Part shown: piece after piece, positions 43,889 to 52,609 of the stretch
Position numbering within the stretch: the stretch's first letter is position 1
Layout: the number at the start of each line of letters is the position of its first letter
Origin: Pseudomonadota bacterium
GTDB taxonomy: Bacteria; Bdellovibrionota; Bdellovibrionia; Bdellovibrionales; JACTMU01
Reading direction: 5' to 3'
Assembly (NCBI GenBank): GCA_014584465.1
Contig: JACTMU010000094.1
Coordinates: 92,589-156,588, forward strand
DNA length: 64,000 nt
Made by a program: the position numbers and the translations under genes
Notes under the pieces: model-generated
What the model saw: the letters and a program-made list of their open reading frames with translations, nothing else
Told to the model about the DNA's origin: nothing
Databases searched by the model: none

Positions 43889-45130
43889 TCAAAGAGTCTC
43901 TTGATTGAGCAGCGTGGTGAGGCGATCCAAAGCGCGATGGACATTCAGTCTTCCAGAGCTTTGAACGGAATAGGTGCCAAGATCGACCGATTCAAGGAGT
44001 GCCTTTTTTACGAGAGCTGGAAGCTCGCGTTTATGGATCGTTTTGGAGTGAGCCTTGAGATATCCATAGAGCAGAGCGGCAGATCCAGCCACAAAGGGAG
44101 CTGCCATGCTTGTCCCACTCCTTATGGAAAATGAATTTACGGGATAGAGGCTAGAAATGGAGGTCCCTGGGGCTAAAATATGCACCCTCTCTATCCCTAT
44201 GTTGGAGAAAGGGGCAATTTGATCATGCAGATCACTTGCTCCAACCGTAACCTGGTGCGCAAGGTTGTAGGCTGCAGGATATTCAGGGTAGGTGTCGATG
44301 TCGACATGATTGTTGCCTGCAGCAGATACAAAGAGAATGCCCTCCCCTTCCAATTGACTGATGGTGGATTTCAACGAGAGGGAGCAGAAGCTGCCGCCCC
44401 AGCTGGCATTGATGACCTCTACGCCCATCGAAGCTGCGTAGTTGATTGCCTCAAGGGCCCCAGTTAGACGACCCGTACCCGAGGAGTCCATAAACTTGAT
44501 CGGAAGGAGTTTCGCGCCAGGAGCAACTCCCTTAACGCTCCCTTGGTCATGGCGCGCAAGTATGATTCCCGCGATGTGTGTTCCATGACCAATATCGTCA
44601 TCCCTTAAAGGAGTTTGATCGAAAAAATCCCATCCAGACACGTCATCGATGAGGCCGTTGTGGTCGTCATCGATCCAATTGTTTGGGATCTCTTTAGGAT
44701 TAAGGGCAAACTGACCTTGCAATTGAGCGTGAGACAAGTCCACTCCGGAATCGATGACCGCAATGGTGACATCACGACCGATGAGCTCTTGGTCCCAAAC
44801 CTTCTTTGCCCCAATCCGTTGAATGGCCCAGTCGGATGAAGAGTGTGAGTCCAACACAGCTTCATCGCTTTCTTGTCTTAGCCATTGATCTCTTTCAACA
44901 AAGAGGATCCTGTCCTCGTTTTTTTCAAGAAATGCGTAGAGATCTTCCTCACTCTCCTTAGATTCAAAGGTCAAGCTTCCGTCGGTCCATTGAACCAAAT
45001 ACTCTCCTGCAATGGAGCTCTCCTCGCACTCCTGGGAACGTTTTGGATAGATCTTCTCAAATCGATACTCTTGACCACAGCCACCGAGACCAATCAGAAG
45101 AGCTACAAAGACTCCAAGTGGGCTCGACAT
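43889..45130 (-). CDS. S8 family subtilisin-like lipoprotein protease
   Basis: 413 residues from the ATG at 45130. This start gives a lipoprotein signal (VFVALLIGLGGC, Cys18) and lies downstream of the pnp terminator, which the longer TTG-initiated frame would run through. Catalytic triad: VIDSGVDLS (Asp near 126), GHGTHIAGI (His near 182), RSGTSMAAPF (Ser near 341). A propeptide-like segment occupies about residues 30-95. Lipid-anchored subtilases degrade extracellular protein; no neighbour suggests a specific substrate. Confidence 0.88.
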   Translation of the reverse strand: MSSPLGVFVALLIGLGGCGQEYRFEKIYPKRSQECEESSIAGEYLVQWTDGSLTFESKESEEDLYAFLEKNEDRILFVERDQWLRQESDEAVLDSHSSSDWAIQRIGAKKVWDQELIGRDVTIAVIDSGVDLSHAQLQGQFALNPKEIPNNWIDDDHNGLIDDVSGWDFFDQTPLRDDDIGHGTHIAGIILARHDQGSVKGVAPGAKLLPIKFMDSSGTGRLTGALEAINYAASMGVEVINASWGGSFCSLSLKSTISQLEGEGILFVSAAGNNHVDIDTYPEYPAAYNLAHQVTVGASDLHDQIAPFSNIGIERVHILAPGTSISSLYPVNSFSIRSGTSMAAPFVAGSAALLYGYLKAHSKTIHKRELPALVKKALLESVDLGTYSVQSSGRLNVHRALDRLTTLLNQETL

Positions 45131-45176
45131 CTTCAAGTTCGATTGGATCGACTGTCCACTTGCGGTTGTTTGTCCC

Positions 45177-45200
45177 AAAAAACCTCCCTTTAGGAAAGGG
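45177..45200 (-). terminator. Rho-independent terminator after pnp
   Basis: Minus-strand CCCTTT-CCT-AAAGGG hairpin (45186-45200) followed after AGG by a run of six T (45177-45182). It lies about 100 bp beyond the pnp stop and ends the deoA-pnp transcript before the subtilase start at 45130. Confidence 0.65.
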
Positions 45201-45298
45201 CCAAATTTTTCTCTTGTGACCACCAAAGGATTTGATCACTTCTCATCGAATAGGTCACAATCACAGAGCAAAACGGTTAGTGAGTCAACCAAAGAGCA

Positions 45299-46153
45299 CT
45301 AGGAAGTCACCGGGGTTTCGCTTGCGAGAAATGCGTTTCCAATGAACTCATCCACAAATTGACAAAATGGCTCCTCCACCCGTTTTGCGGTGTCAGTGAC
45401 CTCTTGGTGGGAAAGTTTTGCACCAGTCAGCCCAGATCCAAGATTGCTGATGCAGCTGACACCTGCGACGCGCAGACCCAGGTGATTTGCTGCGATCGTC
45501 TCAGGGACAGTGCTCATGCCTACGGCGTCGCCACCAATCTTTTGCAGATATCGAACTTCAGCAGGCGTTTCATAGGTAGGACCACTGAGCCCGCAATAGA
45601 CACCAACATGATGGGAGATTCCCAATTTCTTCATTATTTTCACGGAGGTCTTAATCAGTCGAGCATCGTAAGGCTCACTCATATCGGGAAATCTTGGACC
45701 TAACTGTTTTAGATTTGGTCCCATGAGGGGATTGCTGCCCATAAGATTGATGTGGTCTGAAAGGATCATTAAGTCACCAGCTCTCATTTTCGGATTGAGA
45801 CCGCCTGCGGAATTGGTGAGCAAAAGCACCTCAATTCCCAAAAGAGAAAGAGTGCGAATGGGGTGGACAACCGTATCCATAGAGTGTCCCTCGTAGTAGT
45901 GAACACGGCCCTGGAGGACGGCTATAGGGATCTTATGAAGATGCCCCAAAATCAGTTGCCCACTATGCCCCTCCACAGTTGTAGGAGAAAAAGAGGGGAT
46001 TTCACTAAAGGGAAAACTTACCTCCGTGCTGACGCGATTCACAAAGGCGCCAAGGCCCGAACCAAGGACAATGCCAATTCGAGGTTTAAGATGTGAGCGA
46101 GCGCGAATGAACTTCACACTCTCTTCGAGTCGCTCAATAAGGTGATCTTTCAA
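45299..46153 (-). CDS. Purine nucleoside phosphorylase
   Basis: 284 residues. Trimeric PNP family (mtnP/punA type): IGIVLGSGLGAFVNRV near the N-terminus, GRVHYYEGHSM near 88, LTNSAGGLNP and GVYCGLSGPTYETPAEVR in the middle, and ending in the conserved FVDEFI region. Cleaves purine ribonucleosides or deoxynucleosides with phosphate. Twelve bp behind deoA in the same direction, which forms a nucleoside salvage pair. Confidence 0.93.
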   Translation of the reverse strand: MKDHLIERLEESVKFIRARSHLKPRIGIVLGSGLGAFVNRVSTEVSFPFSEIPSFSPTTVEGHSGQLILGHLHKIPIAVLQGRVHYYEGHSMDTVVHPIRTLSLLGIEVLLLTNSAGGLNPKMRAGDLMILSDHINLMGSNPLMGPNLKQLGPRFPDMSEPYDARLIKTSVKIMKKLGISHHVGVYCGLSGPTYETPAEVRYLQKIGGDAVGMSTVPETIAANHLGLRVAGVSCISNLGSGLTGAKLSHQEVTDTAKRVEEPFCQFVDEFIGNAFLASETPVTS

Positions 46154-46165
46154 ATGAGAAAACCC

Positions 46166-47467
46166 CTAAATTTGTGATTCCATCACCTTCAGAATAAGCG
46201 TGGGAGAGTTCACTTGTCCATCAGAAATCGCTACCGAATCCAAAAGCATCTGAGTCACTTGATCCCGTGACGAGAGCCTCTGTGAATGGCAGGTAAAGAG
46301 AGGCTCCCCTGTTGAAACCTGTGAACCTATTTTTCTATGAAACTCAATTCCCGAGGCAGGATCAATCACATCGGTTGTTGCCTTTCGACCCGCGCCCAAC
46401 AAGATCGAAGCAACCCCCAACTTTTCGGCATTGAACGAGGCAACACAGCCAGATCGTGGAGCAGTTACATCAAACTTCTGCTTCGATGTCGGGAGTTCAT
46501 CAAGACGTCCACCCTGTGCGCGGCAGATCTGGGCAAATTTCTCGAAAGCCTGCCCTGATTCAAGAAGTTTTGTCGCTAGTTGATAACCATCCCTCAGAGT
46601 CGCAGTCGCCTTTCCTAGGTGGAGCATGTGGGCGGAAAGTTGAAGCGAAAGTTCACGTGTATCTGGATATTGAAGAGAGCCTTGCAAAATCTCCACAGAC
46701 TCTCTGATCTCTAATGAATTTCCTGCAAATCGTCCAAGAGGCTGGTTCATGTCCGTGATGAGAGCTGCCACTCTCTTATTTTGGGCCCAGCCAATTTCGC
46801 ACAACTTTTGAGCCATTGTTTCAGCGTCTTCGATTGTTTTCATGAAAGCGCCGCTACCCCACTTCACATCTAAAACCAAAGCATCAAGTCCCTCAGCCAA
46901 TTTTTTAGACATGATGCTAGCACAAATAAGGGGGATGGATTCAACAGTGGCAGTTACATCTCGAAGCGCATAGATCTTCTTATCTGCCGGACAGATCTCT
47001 TGAGTCTGTCCAATGTAGATGAGGTTATGTTTTCTAATAAGGCTGTGATATCGATCAAGTGGAATCTGAGTGGAAAAACCAGGAATGGACTCAAGTTTAT
47101 CAAGAGTTCCACCCGTGTGGCCAAGTCCTCGACCTGAAATCATCGGGACGACCAGACCTGAGGCAGCAACTATAGGTCCTAATATCAAACTGGTTTTGTC
47201 CCCTACGCCCCCCGTACTGTGTTTGTCGACAATCGTTTTGGAGAGATCTGAAAAATTGAGCTGAGATCCTGAATGGAGCATCGATGAAGTCAGAAAGGCA
47301 AGCTCGTTGCGATCAAGTCCGTTAAAGTAGACAGCCATGAGCCACGCGCTCATCTGATAGTCAGGAAGTCGACCCTCACTGTACTCTTTGATAAGAAAGT
47401 CGACCTCATCTTTCGAATGCGAATGCCCATTTCGCTTCTTCTTAATCAACTCAGCAGGAAGGAACAT
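46166..47467 (-). CDS. deoA: Thymidine/pyrimidine-nucleoside phosphorylase
   Basis: 433 residues from the ATG at 47467 behind AAGGGGTGAA; the longer frame adds 86 unrelated residues. The phosphate-binding signature IVDKHSTGGVGDKTSLILGP is near residue 80, and the order of an N-terminal helical domain plus an alpha/beta domain fits the family. Releases thymine or uracil from nucleosides for carbon and base salvage. For predators or scavengers that consume foreign nucleic acid such a pair is useful (inference). Confidence 0.93.
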   Translation of the reverse strand: MFLPAELIKKKRNGHSHSKDEVDFLIKEYSEGRLPDYQMSAWLMAVYFNGLDRNELAFLTSSMLHSGSQLNFSDLSKTIVDKHSTGGVGDKTSLILGPIVAASGLVVPMISGRGLGHTGGTLDKLESIPGFSTQIPLDRYHSLIRKHNLIYIGQTQEICPADKKIYALRDVTATVESIPLICASIMSKKLAEGLDALVLDVKWGSGAFMKTIEDAETMAQKLCEIGWAQNKRVAALITDMNQPLGRFAGNSLEIRESVEILQGSLQYPDTRELSLQLSAHMLHLGKATATLRDGYQLATKLLESGQAFEKFAQICRAQGGRLDELPTSKQKFDVTAPRSGCVASFNAEKLGVASILLGAGRKATTDVIDPASGIEFHRKIGSQVSTGEPLFTCHSQRLSSRDQVTQMLLDSVAISDGQVNSPTLILKVMESQI

Positions 47468-47631
47468 TTCACCCCTTTCTTTACTTGATCGCCCTAGACA
47501 TTCCACTAAATGTCCATGACATTTTCCCTTAGAGTTGGGGAACAATCCAAGGGAGAGAGTGGAAATGGACGTTGGTCTAGTATCCGAAGAATTGGATTTC
47601 ATCCGATCCTTGGTGCGATACAATGTCCTAG

Positions 47632-48051
47632 ATGGTCTATCGCATTGGCATTTCCATTCTATTGGCCCTTTCATTGGTGTGCACCTCCGCACAGGTGACC
47701 TATGCGCAAGAGGAGGAGGTTGCAAGTTCCGTTACAGGTGGACCACGTCGGCAACTTGCCACAATCATCTTTTCTGGGCTTGCAGGAGCCATATTGGGGC
47801 TCAGCACATTGAGTTTCTACGGAAGACCTCAAGACAAGCTTTCCAACATCGTCATTGGATTTGCCATTGGAGTGATTGGGGGAACGATTTATACGACATT
47901 CAAAGTTGCAACTCGACCGCGTGACTACTATGGCTACAATTTTGAAACCGAGTATGAAAAATGGGAATCCTTAAGTGCTCACTCAATCTTTGCTCAAAAA
48001 GAGAGATCTGCATCGATTCCCAACATCGTTGGATGGAGCGGTTCCTTTTAA
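47632..48051 (+). CDS. Small exported membrane protein, unknown function
   Basis: 139 residues. Signal-like N-terminus (MVYRIGISILLALSLVCTSA, cleavage possible after VTYA), then two hydrophobic segments near residues 45-62 and 72-90. The C-terminal half is polar with EYEKWESLSAHSIFAQKE. No family recognised. Its stop (TAA 48049-48051) shares bases with the convergent pilT stop. Confidence 0.65.
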   Translation: MVYRIGISILLALSLVCTSAQVTYAQEEEVASSVTGGPRRQLATIIFSGLAGAILGLSTLSFYGRPQDKLSNIVIGFAIGVIGGTIYTTFKVATRPRDYYGYNFETEYEKWESLSAHSIFAQKERSASIPNIVGWSGSF

Positions 48052-49229
48052 CTCGAGCGTTTTTTGAGATCCTGAGCGAGGCCCAGATTGGGAATGGAGG
48101 TCTTCGTGATCGTGGTTTGGTTTGAACCCATTCCACCCGGGGGCATCATAGGTGAATTGGGAGCCGCTGCCGCAGGTGAAGAGGTTGACGGGGCGGGTGC
48201 TCCTCCCCCAAAGAAGGCGGCGGCGTCTTTAGCACTGATCAATCCCTTATCCACAAGTTTTTTCATGGAGTGTTCATAGGTGAGCATGCCTTGAGTCAGG
48301 CCTGTCTGTAGCGCAGAGGGAATTTGAAAAGTTTTTCCTTCTCGGATCAGATTGGCGACAGCTTTATTGACCAGGAGAATCTCCAAAAGAGCAGCGCGAC
48401 CATTTCCATTGGAGAGTTTGATGAGCTGTTGAGCAATGACGCCTCTTAAACTTTCCGATAGCATCACTCGAATTTGGTCCTTTTGTGCTGAGGGGAAGAC
48501 ATCGATGATTCGGTCCACGGTCTTTGAAGCACTGTTGGTGTGGAGGGTGCCAAAGACAAGATGACCTGTCTCTGCGGCCGTGAGAGCCAAGGAGATGGTT
48601 TCAAGATCTCGCATTTCACCTACGAGAATGTAGTCAGGATCTTCGCGGAGAGCAGCGCGAAGAGCATTGGCAAAAGATTTTGTATGGCTGCTCACCTCAC
48701 GTTGGTTGATCAAACACTTCTTATTTTCGTGCACAAATTCTATTGGGTCTTCAACAGTGATGATGTGTCCCTTTTGTGTGGAGTTAATGTGATCAATAAG
48801 TGCGGCAAGGGTTGTGGATTTTCCAGATCCTGTGGGCCCTGTCACTAGAACAAGCCCCGTTGGACTTTCTATGGGAGCCAGAACCTGGGGGGGCAGAGAA
48901 AGTTCGTCAACTGTAAGAATTTTTTCGGGAATGATTCGAAAAACAGCTCCTAGACCCTTTCGTTGCATGAAGACGTTGCAACGGAAACGACCCACCCCTG
49001 GAAGAGTGTAGCTACAGTCAAGTTCCCACTCCTCTACGAAGGTCTTCTTCTGTTTTGGTGTAAGGATCTCAAAGACCAGATTTTGACACTCTTCATTGGT
49101 AAGGTTGCGATGCTCTGTTTTGATCATGTCTCCATGGATTCGAAGAGATGGCGGGGCGCCGCTGGTGAGATGAAGATCCGAAGCCTTCTCTTTGATCATG
49201 AGTTTGAAAAGTTCATCAATTTGTGCCAT
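48048..49229 (-). CDS. pilT: Twitching motility ATPase PilT
   Basis: 393 residues. Secretion-ATPase domain with Walker A GPTGSGKSTTLAAL near 134, the Asp box VEDPIEFVHEN, GEMRDLETISLAL (Walker B region) and the PilT-specific AIRNLIREGKTFQI-type end. The last 50 residues form a P/A/G-rich tail that PilT usually lacks. PilT powers retraction of type IV pili. The TTAA at 48048-48051 provides the stop of both this gene and the convergent gene. Upstream lies a perfect 11-bp inverted repeat. Confidence 0.94.
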   Translation of the reverse strand: MAQIDELFKLMIKEKASDLHLTSGAPPSLRIHGDMIKTEHRNLTNEECQNLVFEILTPKQKKTFVEEWELDCSYTLPGVGRFRCNVFMQRKGLGAVFRIIPEKILTVDELSLPPQVLAPIESPTGLVLVTGPTGSGKSTTLAALIDHINSTQKGHIITVEDPIEFVHENKKCLINQREVSSHTKSFANALRAALREDPDYILVGEMRDLETISLALTAAETGHLVFGTLHTNSASKTVDRIIDVFPSAQKDQIRVMLSESLRGVIAQQLIKLSNGNGRAALLEILLVNKAVANLIREGKTFQIPSALQTGLTQGMLTYEHSMKKLVDKGLISAKDAAAFFGGGAPAPSTSSPAAAAPNSPMMPPGGMGSNQTTITKTSIPNLGLAQDLKKRSS

Positions 49230-49248
49230 AAGTCCCTATTCTATTCTT

Positions 49249-49274
49249 TATCTCTATCATTTATGATAGAGATA
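49249..49274. promoter_or_regulatory. Perfect 11-bp inverted repeat between pilT and rng
   Basis: TATCTCTATCA (49249-49259), loop TTTA, TGATAGAGATA (49264-49274). It lies 20 bp upstream of the pilT start and 110 bp upstream of rng, in the only gap between these divergent genes. Symmetry suggests a dimeric regulator binding site; in messenger RNA it would form a strong hairpin just ahead of the pilT ribosome binding site (AGGGA). No U-tract follows on either strand. Confidence 0.6.
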
Positions 49275-49384
49275 GATTGTTTGAATTTATCCTCTTCTCA
49301 TCCCTAGGATGTTTGATTCGTGACCTCTACTTATCGGATTTGGCGAGGGATATTTAAGAAGATAGTACAACGCATGGAGCTAAG

Positions 49385-50917
49385 TTGGCCGCTGAGATTT
49401 TGATCAATGTTCGTCCACTCGAGACCCGAATCGCATATCTTGAAAATGGGGTTCTTCTCGATCTGATCGTGGAGAGAAAACATGCTCCTACTTTGGTCGG
49501 GTCCATTTATAAAGGAAAAGTTGTAAGAATATTGCCAGGAATGCAGGCAGCCTTTGTGGACATAGGTCTTGAAAAGGCTGCTTTTCTCTATGTTGGAGAT
49601 GTCCGGGATGTCTCAGATGATGATGGTTCAATTCTGATCAAGCGTGGTGAGTTGGATTCCGAGGGGCCCGCTCTTGCGGAACAAGAGACCGAGTCCAAGG
49701 ATTCCGAAAAAAGTCGTCTGTCGATTCAAGATCTCCTTCACGAGGGGCAATTTTTATTGGTTCAGGTTGCCAAAGATCCTTTAGGCACCAAGGGAGCGAG
49801 AATTACCACTCATGTGTCGTTGCCAGGAAGACACATCGTTTATCTTCCAACCCTTAAACAGATAGGAATTTCTCGCAGGATTGAAGAAGAGAGTGAGCGG
49901 GAACGTCTAAAATCCATTGTAGAGAGTCTAAAACCTCATGGTGGCGTGATCATTCGAACTGCAGCGGAGGGGGCAAGTTCTGACAGCCTCAAGTTGGATT
50001 TGGACTATCTTGATCGAGTTTGGAAAGATGTCGGTCGTAACTATGAAAAGAAAAAGAATCCTGGTCTTATACATTCAGAACCAGACATTGAACTTCAAGC
50101 TTTGAGAGATCTATTGAGTGAAGAGGTTCATCGTGTCGTGGTGGATGAAAGAAGGGCCTATAGGAAGGTCTTGAGGTTTGTTTCTCAGTTCATTCCACGA
50201 TTCAATAACAAGATAGACTTTTATGAAGGAGATCAGCCACTTTTTGATCAATTTGACGTCGAGATGGAGATCTCCCGTTCGATAGGAAGGAAGATCTGGT
50301 TGCGTTCGGGTGGTTACATCGTGATTGATGAGGCCGAAGCTCTGACGGTTGTGGATGTCAATACAGGTCGGTATGTTGGGAAAAGGGATCTTGAGGATAC
50401 AATTCTCAAAACCAACCTTGAGGCGGCCCGAGAGACAGCCCACCAGCTTCGTGTTCGCAATTGTGGTGGGATCATCATCATTGATTTTATCGACCTTGAG
50501 AAAGAGGTCCATCGAGAGATGGTTCTGAATGCGCTCAAAGAAGAGTTGCAGCGCGATCGCGCACGTACAAATGTGCTTAAGATGTCCAATTTGGGGCTTG
50601 TTGAAATGACACGAAAGCGCATTCGTCCAAGTCTGGTGAAAACGCTTTGCCATACTTGTTCCTATTGCGATGGGAAAGGTTATATCAAAAGAAGTTCGAC
50701 CGTGGCATACGAGATCTTTAGAGAGATTGAGCGGGAAGGTTCGGTGGGAACAAAATCAAAAGAGCTGAGTGTTCTTTGTCACGCTAAGGTGGTGGATTGG
50801 ATTTACGAGGCTGAAAGTGAAATGACGGAGTATCTCGAAAATCGCCTCAAACACCCCATTCAATTTCGAATCGAACCCAATTTTCATATCGAACAGTTTG
50901 AGTTGATCTTTTCTTGA
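49385..50917 (+). CDS. rng: Ribonuclease E/G family endoribonuclease
   Basis: 510 residues from a TTG start with GGAG upstream. S1 RNA-binding domain (VGSIYKGKVVRILPGMQAAF) in the first 110 residues, catalytic RNase domain with DEAEALTVVDVNTGRYVG near 314-332 (metal-binding aspartates) and a zinc-link CHTCSYCDGKG near 420. The length and lack of a long disordered tail fit RNase G rather than RNase E. Cleaves rRNA precursors and messengers. Confidence 0.93.
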   Translation: MAAEILINVRPLETRIAYLENGVLLDLIVERKHAPTLVGSIYKGKVVRILPGMQAAFVDIGLEKAAFLYVGDVRDVSDDDGSILIKRGELDSEGPALAEQETESKDSEKSRLSIQDLLHEGQFLLVQVAKDPLGTKGARITTHVSLPGRHIVYLPTLKQIGISRRIEEESERERLKSIVESLKPHGGVIIRTAAEGASSDSLKLDLDYLDRVWKDVGRNYEKKKNPGLIHSEPDIELQALRDLLSEEVHRVVVDERRAYRKVLRFVSQFIPRFNNKIDFYEGDQPLFDQFDVEMEISRSIGRKIWLRSGGYIVIDEAEALTVVDVNTGRYVGKRDLEDTILKTNLEAARETAHQLRVRNCGGIIIIDFIDLEKEVHREMVLNALKEELQRDRARTNVLKMSNLGLVEMTRKRIRPSLVKTLCHTCSYCDGKGYIKRSSTVAYEIFREIEREGSVGTKSKELSVLCHAKVVDWIYEAESEMTEYLENRLKHPIQFRIEPNFHIEQFELIFS

Positions 50918-50938
50918 ATCGGGACCGAAAGTTTCCAA

Positions 50939-51796
50939 TCAAATGAGAAACCACTTATTCATTACAGGAACAAAGAGAAAGAGGAGCAAGCTTCCATTGA
51001 TCCATCCGAAAAAAGGAACCCACTGTGAGTCGGTGGACTTTGTGTACTTGTAAAATTCATAAGAGACCTTTAAAGCCATAGGAACGACCAAGATTCCCCA
51101 CATCCAAGAAAGGGGTATGAGCAGCGGACTTGCAAGAGCAATCCCCAGATAGGCCGTTAAGTAAATCGTCATATTCATAAGCGTTACATCCTTTCCCTTT
51201 GCCACTGGCAATACAGGAAAACCGCCCTCACGGTAATCTTTAGCATAACGAATGGCGATGGCCCAAAAGTGAGGCATTTGCCAAAGAAAGAGGATGAGAA
51301 ACATATAGAGACTCTCTCGACAAAAGAGATTTGAATTTGCAGCACTAAAACCAATCAATACTGGTCCTGCGCCAGGGAGGGCTCCAGGGATGGCTCCATA
51401 GGCCCATCGACGTTTCCAATAGAGCGTATAAGGTCCATTGTAAAGGGCGATGCTGAGCGCACCAATGAGGGAGGAAATCGGGGCCACGATGTAAAGTAAG
51501 ATCAATCCCATCAACATGGCCAAGATCGAGAGAATCAAGCCCATTCTTAAGGAGACTTGCCCCGTGACCAAGGGCCTCAATCGAGTACGATCCATAAGGC
51601 GATCACGCTTGACCTCTTGAACTTGATTCAAAATAAAACTTCCAGAGCTGATCCCAAAGAGCCCTAGGAGGAAAATGGCCCAGGGACCTTGTCCAAGGGT
51701 GCTGGGTGAGGGCAAACCATAGATGTAGCCGGCAAGGCCCCCAAAAAGGACAAAGATGACCATCCGAACTTTAATGAGATGCAAAAAGATCGACAT
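50939..51796 (-). CDS. ctaB: Protoheme IX farnesyltransferase
   Basis: 285 residues from the ATG at 51796 (MSIFLHLIKVRMVIFVLFG); the longer frame reads through a repeat and is not supported. UbiA fold with two aspartate-rich motifs: NQVQEVKRDRLMDRTRLRP and AIRYAKDYREGGFPVLP. Makes heme O from heme B and farnesyl-PP for cytochrome oxidase. No oxidase genes are next to it; rng converges on it with 21 bp between. Confidence 0.92.
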   Translation of the reverse strand: MSIFLHLIKVRMVIFVLFGGLAGYIYGLPSPSTLGQGPWAIFLLGLFGISSGSFILNQVQEVKRDRLMDRTRLRPLVTGQVSLRMGLILSILAMLMGLILLYIVAPISSLIGALSIALYNGPYTLYWKRRWAYGAIPGALPGAGPVLIGFSAANSNLFCRESLYMFLILFLWQMPHFWAIAIRYAKDYREGGFPVLPVAKGKDVTLMNMTIYLTAYLGIALASPLLIPLSWMWGILVVPMALKVSYEFYKYTKSTDSQWVPFFGWINGSLLLFLFVPVMNKWFLI

Positions 51797-51847
51797 GCTT
51801 CTGCTATTTTTCACAGTTTTGGGCGCTCTGCAATAAGAATCTTTTCC

Positions 51848-51869
51848 AGTGCCAGGTTCCGTTTGCTGG
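51848..51869 (+). repeat. REP-like element, copy 2a
   Basis: AGTGCCAGGTTCCGTTTGCTGG, exact reverse complement of the element at 51960-51981. Inner sequence between the two holds a partial further copy (GTCAGGTTCC) flanked by CCGTC/GACGG, so the pair can fold as a large interrupted hairpin. Confidence 0.8.
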
Positions 51870-51949
51870 ACGCACCTTTCCACCGTCAGGTTCCTGATAT
51901 CAGACGGCGTATCCGGGCAAACAAAGGAAGAGATTTAACTTGAATTTGA

Positions 51950-52609
51950 CTACCTGTGACCAGCAAACGGAACCTGGCACTTGATGAGGATGGCGCGGAC
52001 GGGGCTTGCATCGGCGCCAGCGATTCGAAGAGGCAACGCAATCAGGGTGTAAAACCCTTCTGGAGCAGAAGAGAGTGTAAGACCTTCCAGGATGGCGAGG
52101 TCATGCTGAAAAACCCTTTGATGAGCGCGTAGCTCCTTTGAATTGGCAGCATCGATGGAAGGGGTGTCGATACCTAAAGTGCGAACCCCCAATTCATGAA
52201 GACAATCAATGGCTCTCTCTGAGAAGTATCGAAAGTCACTACGCCACTTCTTGGGATTTGAAAATGAATCTGTGCGAACCAAGAGACGGCTGCACTGAAT
52301 GGCAGAGCGATCGATCTCATCTGAATCGATTTCACCACCTTTTTGATTGAGATTCAAAACCTGGCAACGACCCACATAGAAATCCAAGGAGCGCTGTTCG
52401 ATTGTTTGGCCCTTAGAATGGTAGTGGTAGGGGGCATCTGCATGAGCTCCAATATGAAGTGTTGTTGTGATGGAGGAGAGACTGTAGGGTGCACCGTTCA
52501 AATGGCGTTGTGACCACTTTTCGGAAAAAGGCACATCCCCAGGAAAGACCGCCAACGAAGGAGATATTACGGGTGAAATGTCGATCCAATCCAATTCATC
52601 TGGCATCAT
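51950..52609 (-). CDS. kynB: Kynurenine formamidase
   Basis: 219 residues. Cyclase-family metal site HIGAHADAPYHY (HxGxHxDxPxH; His and Asp near residues 52-62) and GIDTPSIDAANSKELRAH. Hydrolyses N-formylkynurenine to kynurenine and formate, zinc-dependent. Its start overlaps the preceding gene stop (ATGA). It is the last gene of the 51.9-60 kb operon and pairs with kynA at the other end. The last nine residues (CQVPFAGHR) are encoded by a REP-like repeat (51960-51981), so its natural C-terminus may have been altered. Confidence 0.88.
   Translation of the reverse strand: MMPDELDWIDISPVISPSLAVFPGDVPFSEKWSQRHLNGAPYSLSSITTTLHIGAHADAPYHYHSKGQTIEQRSLDFYVGRCQVLNLNQKGGEIDSDEIDRSAIQCSRLLVRTDSFSNPKKWRSDFRYFSERAIDCLHELGVRTLGIDTPSIDAANSKELRAHQRVFQHDLAILEGLTLSSAPEGFYTLIALPLRIAGADASPVRAILIKCQVPFAGHR
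51960..51981 (-). repeat. REP-like element, copy 2b
   Basis: CCAGCAAACGGAACCTGGCACT, perfect 22-bp inverted match to copy 2a. It lies within the 3' end of kynB and supplies its last codons, as copy 1a does for the gene after atpC. Confidence 0.8.

Noticed and set aside
45131..45226. N-terminal extension of the subtilase from a TTG start
   Set aside because: It would overlap a clear terminator of pnp and places the signal peptide inside the protein; the ATG at 45130 is preferred.
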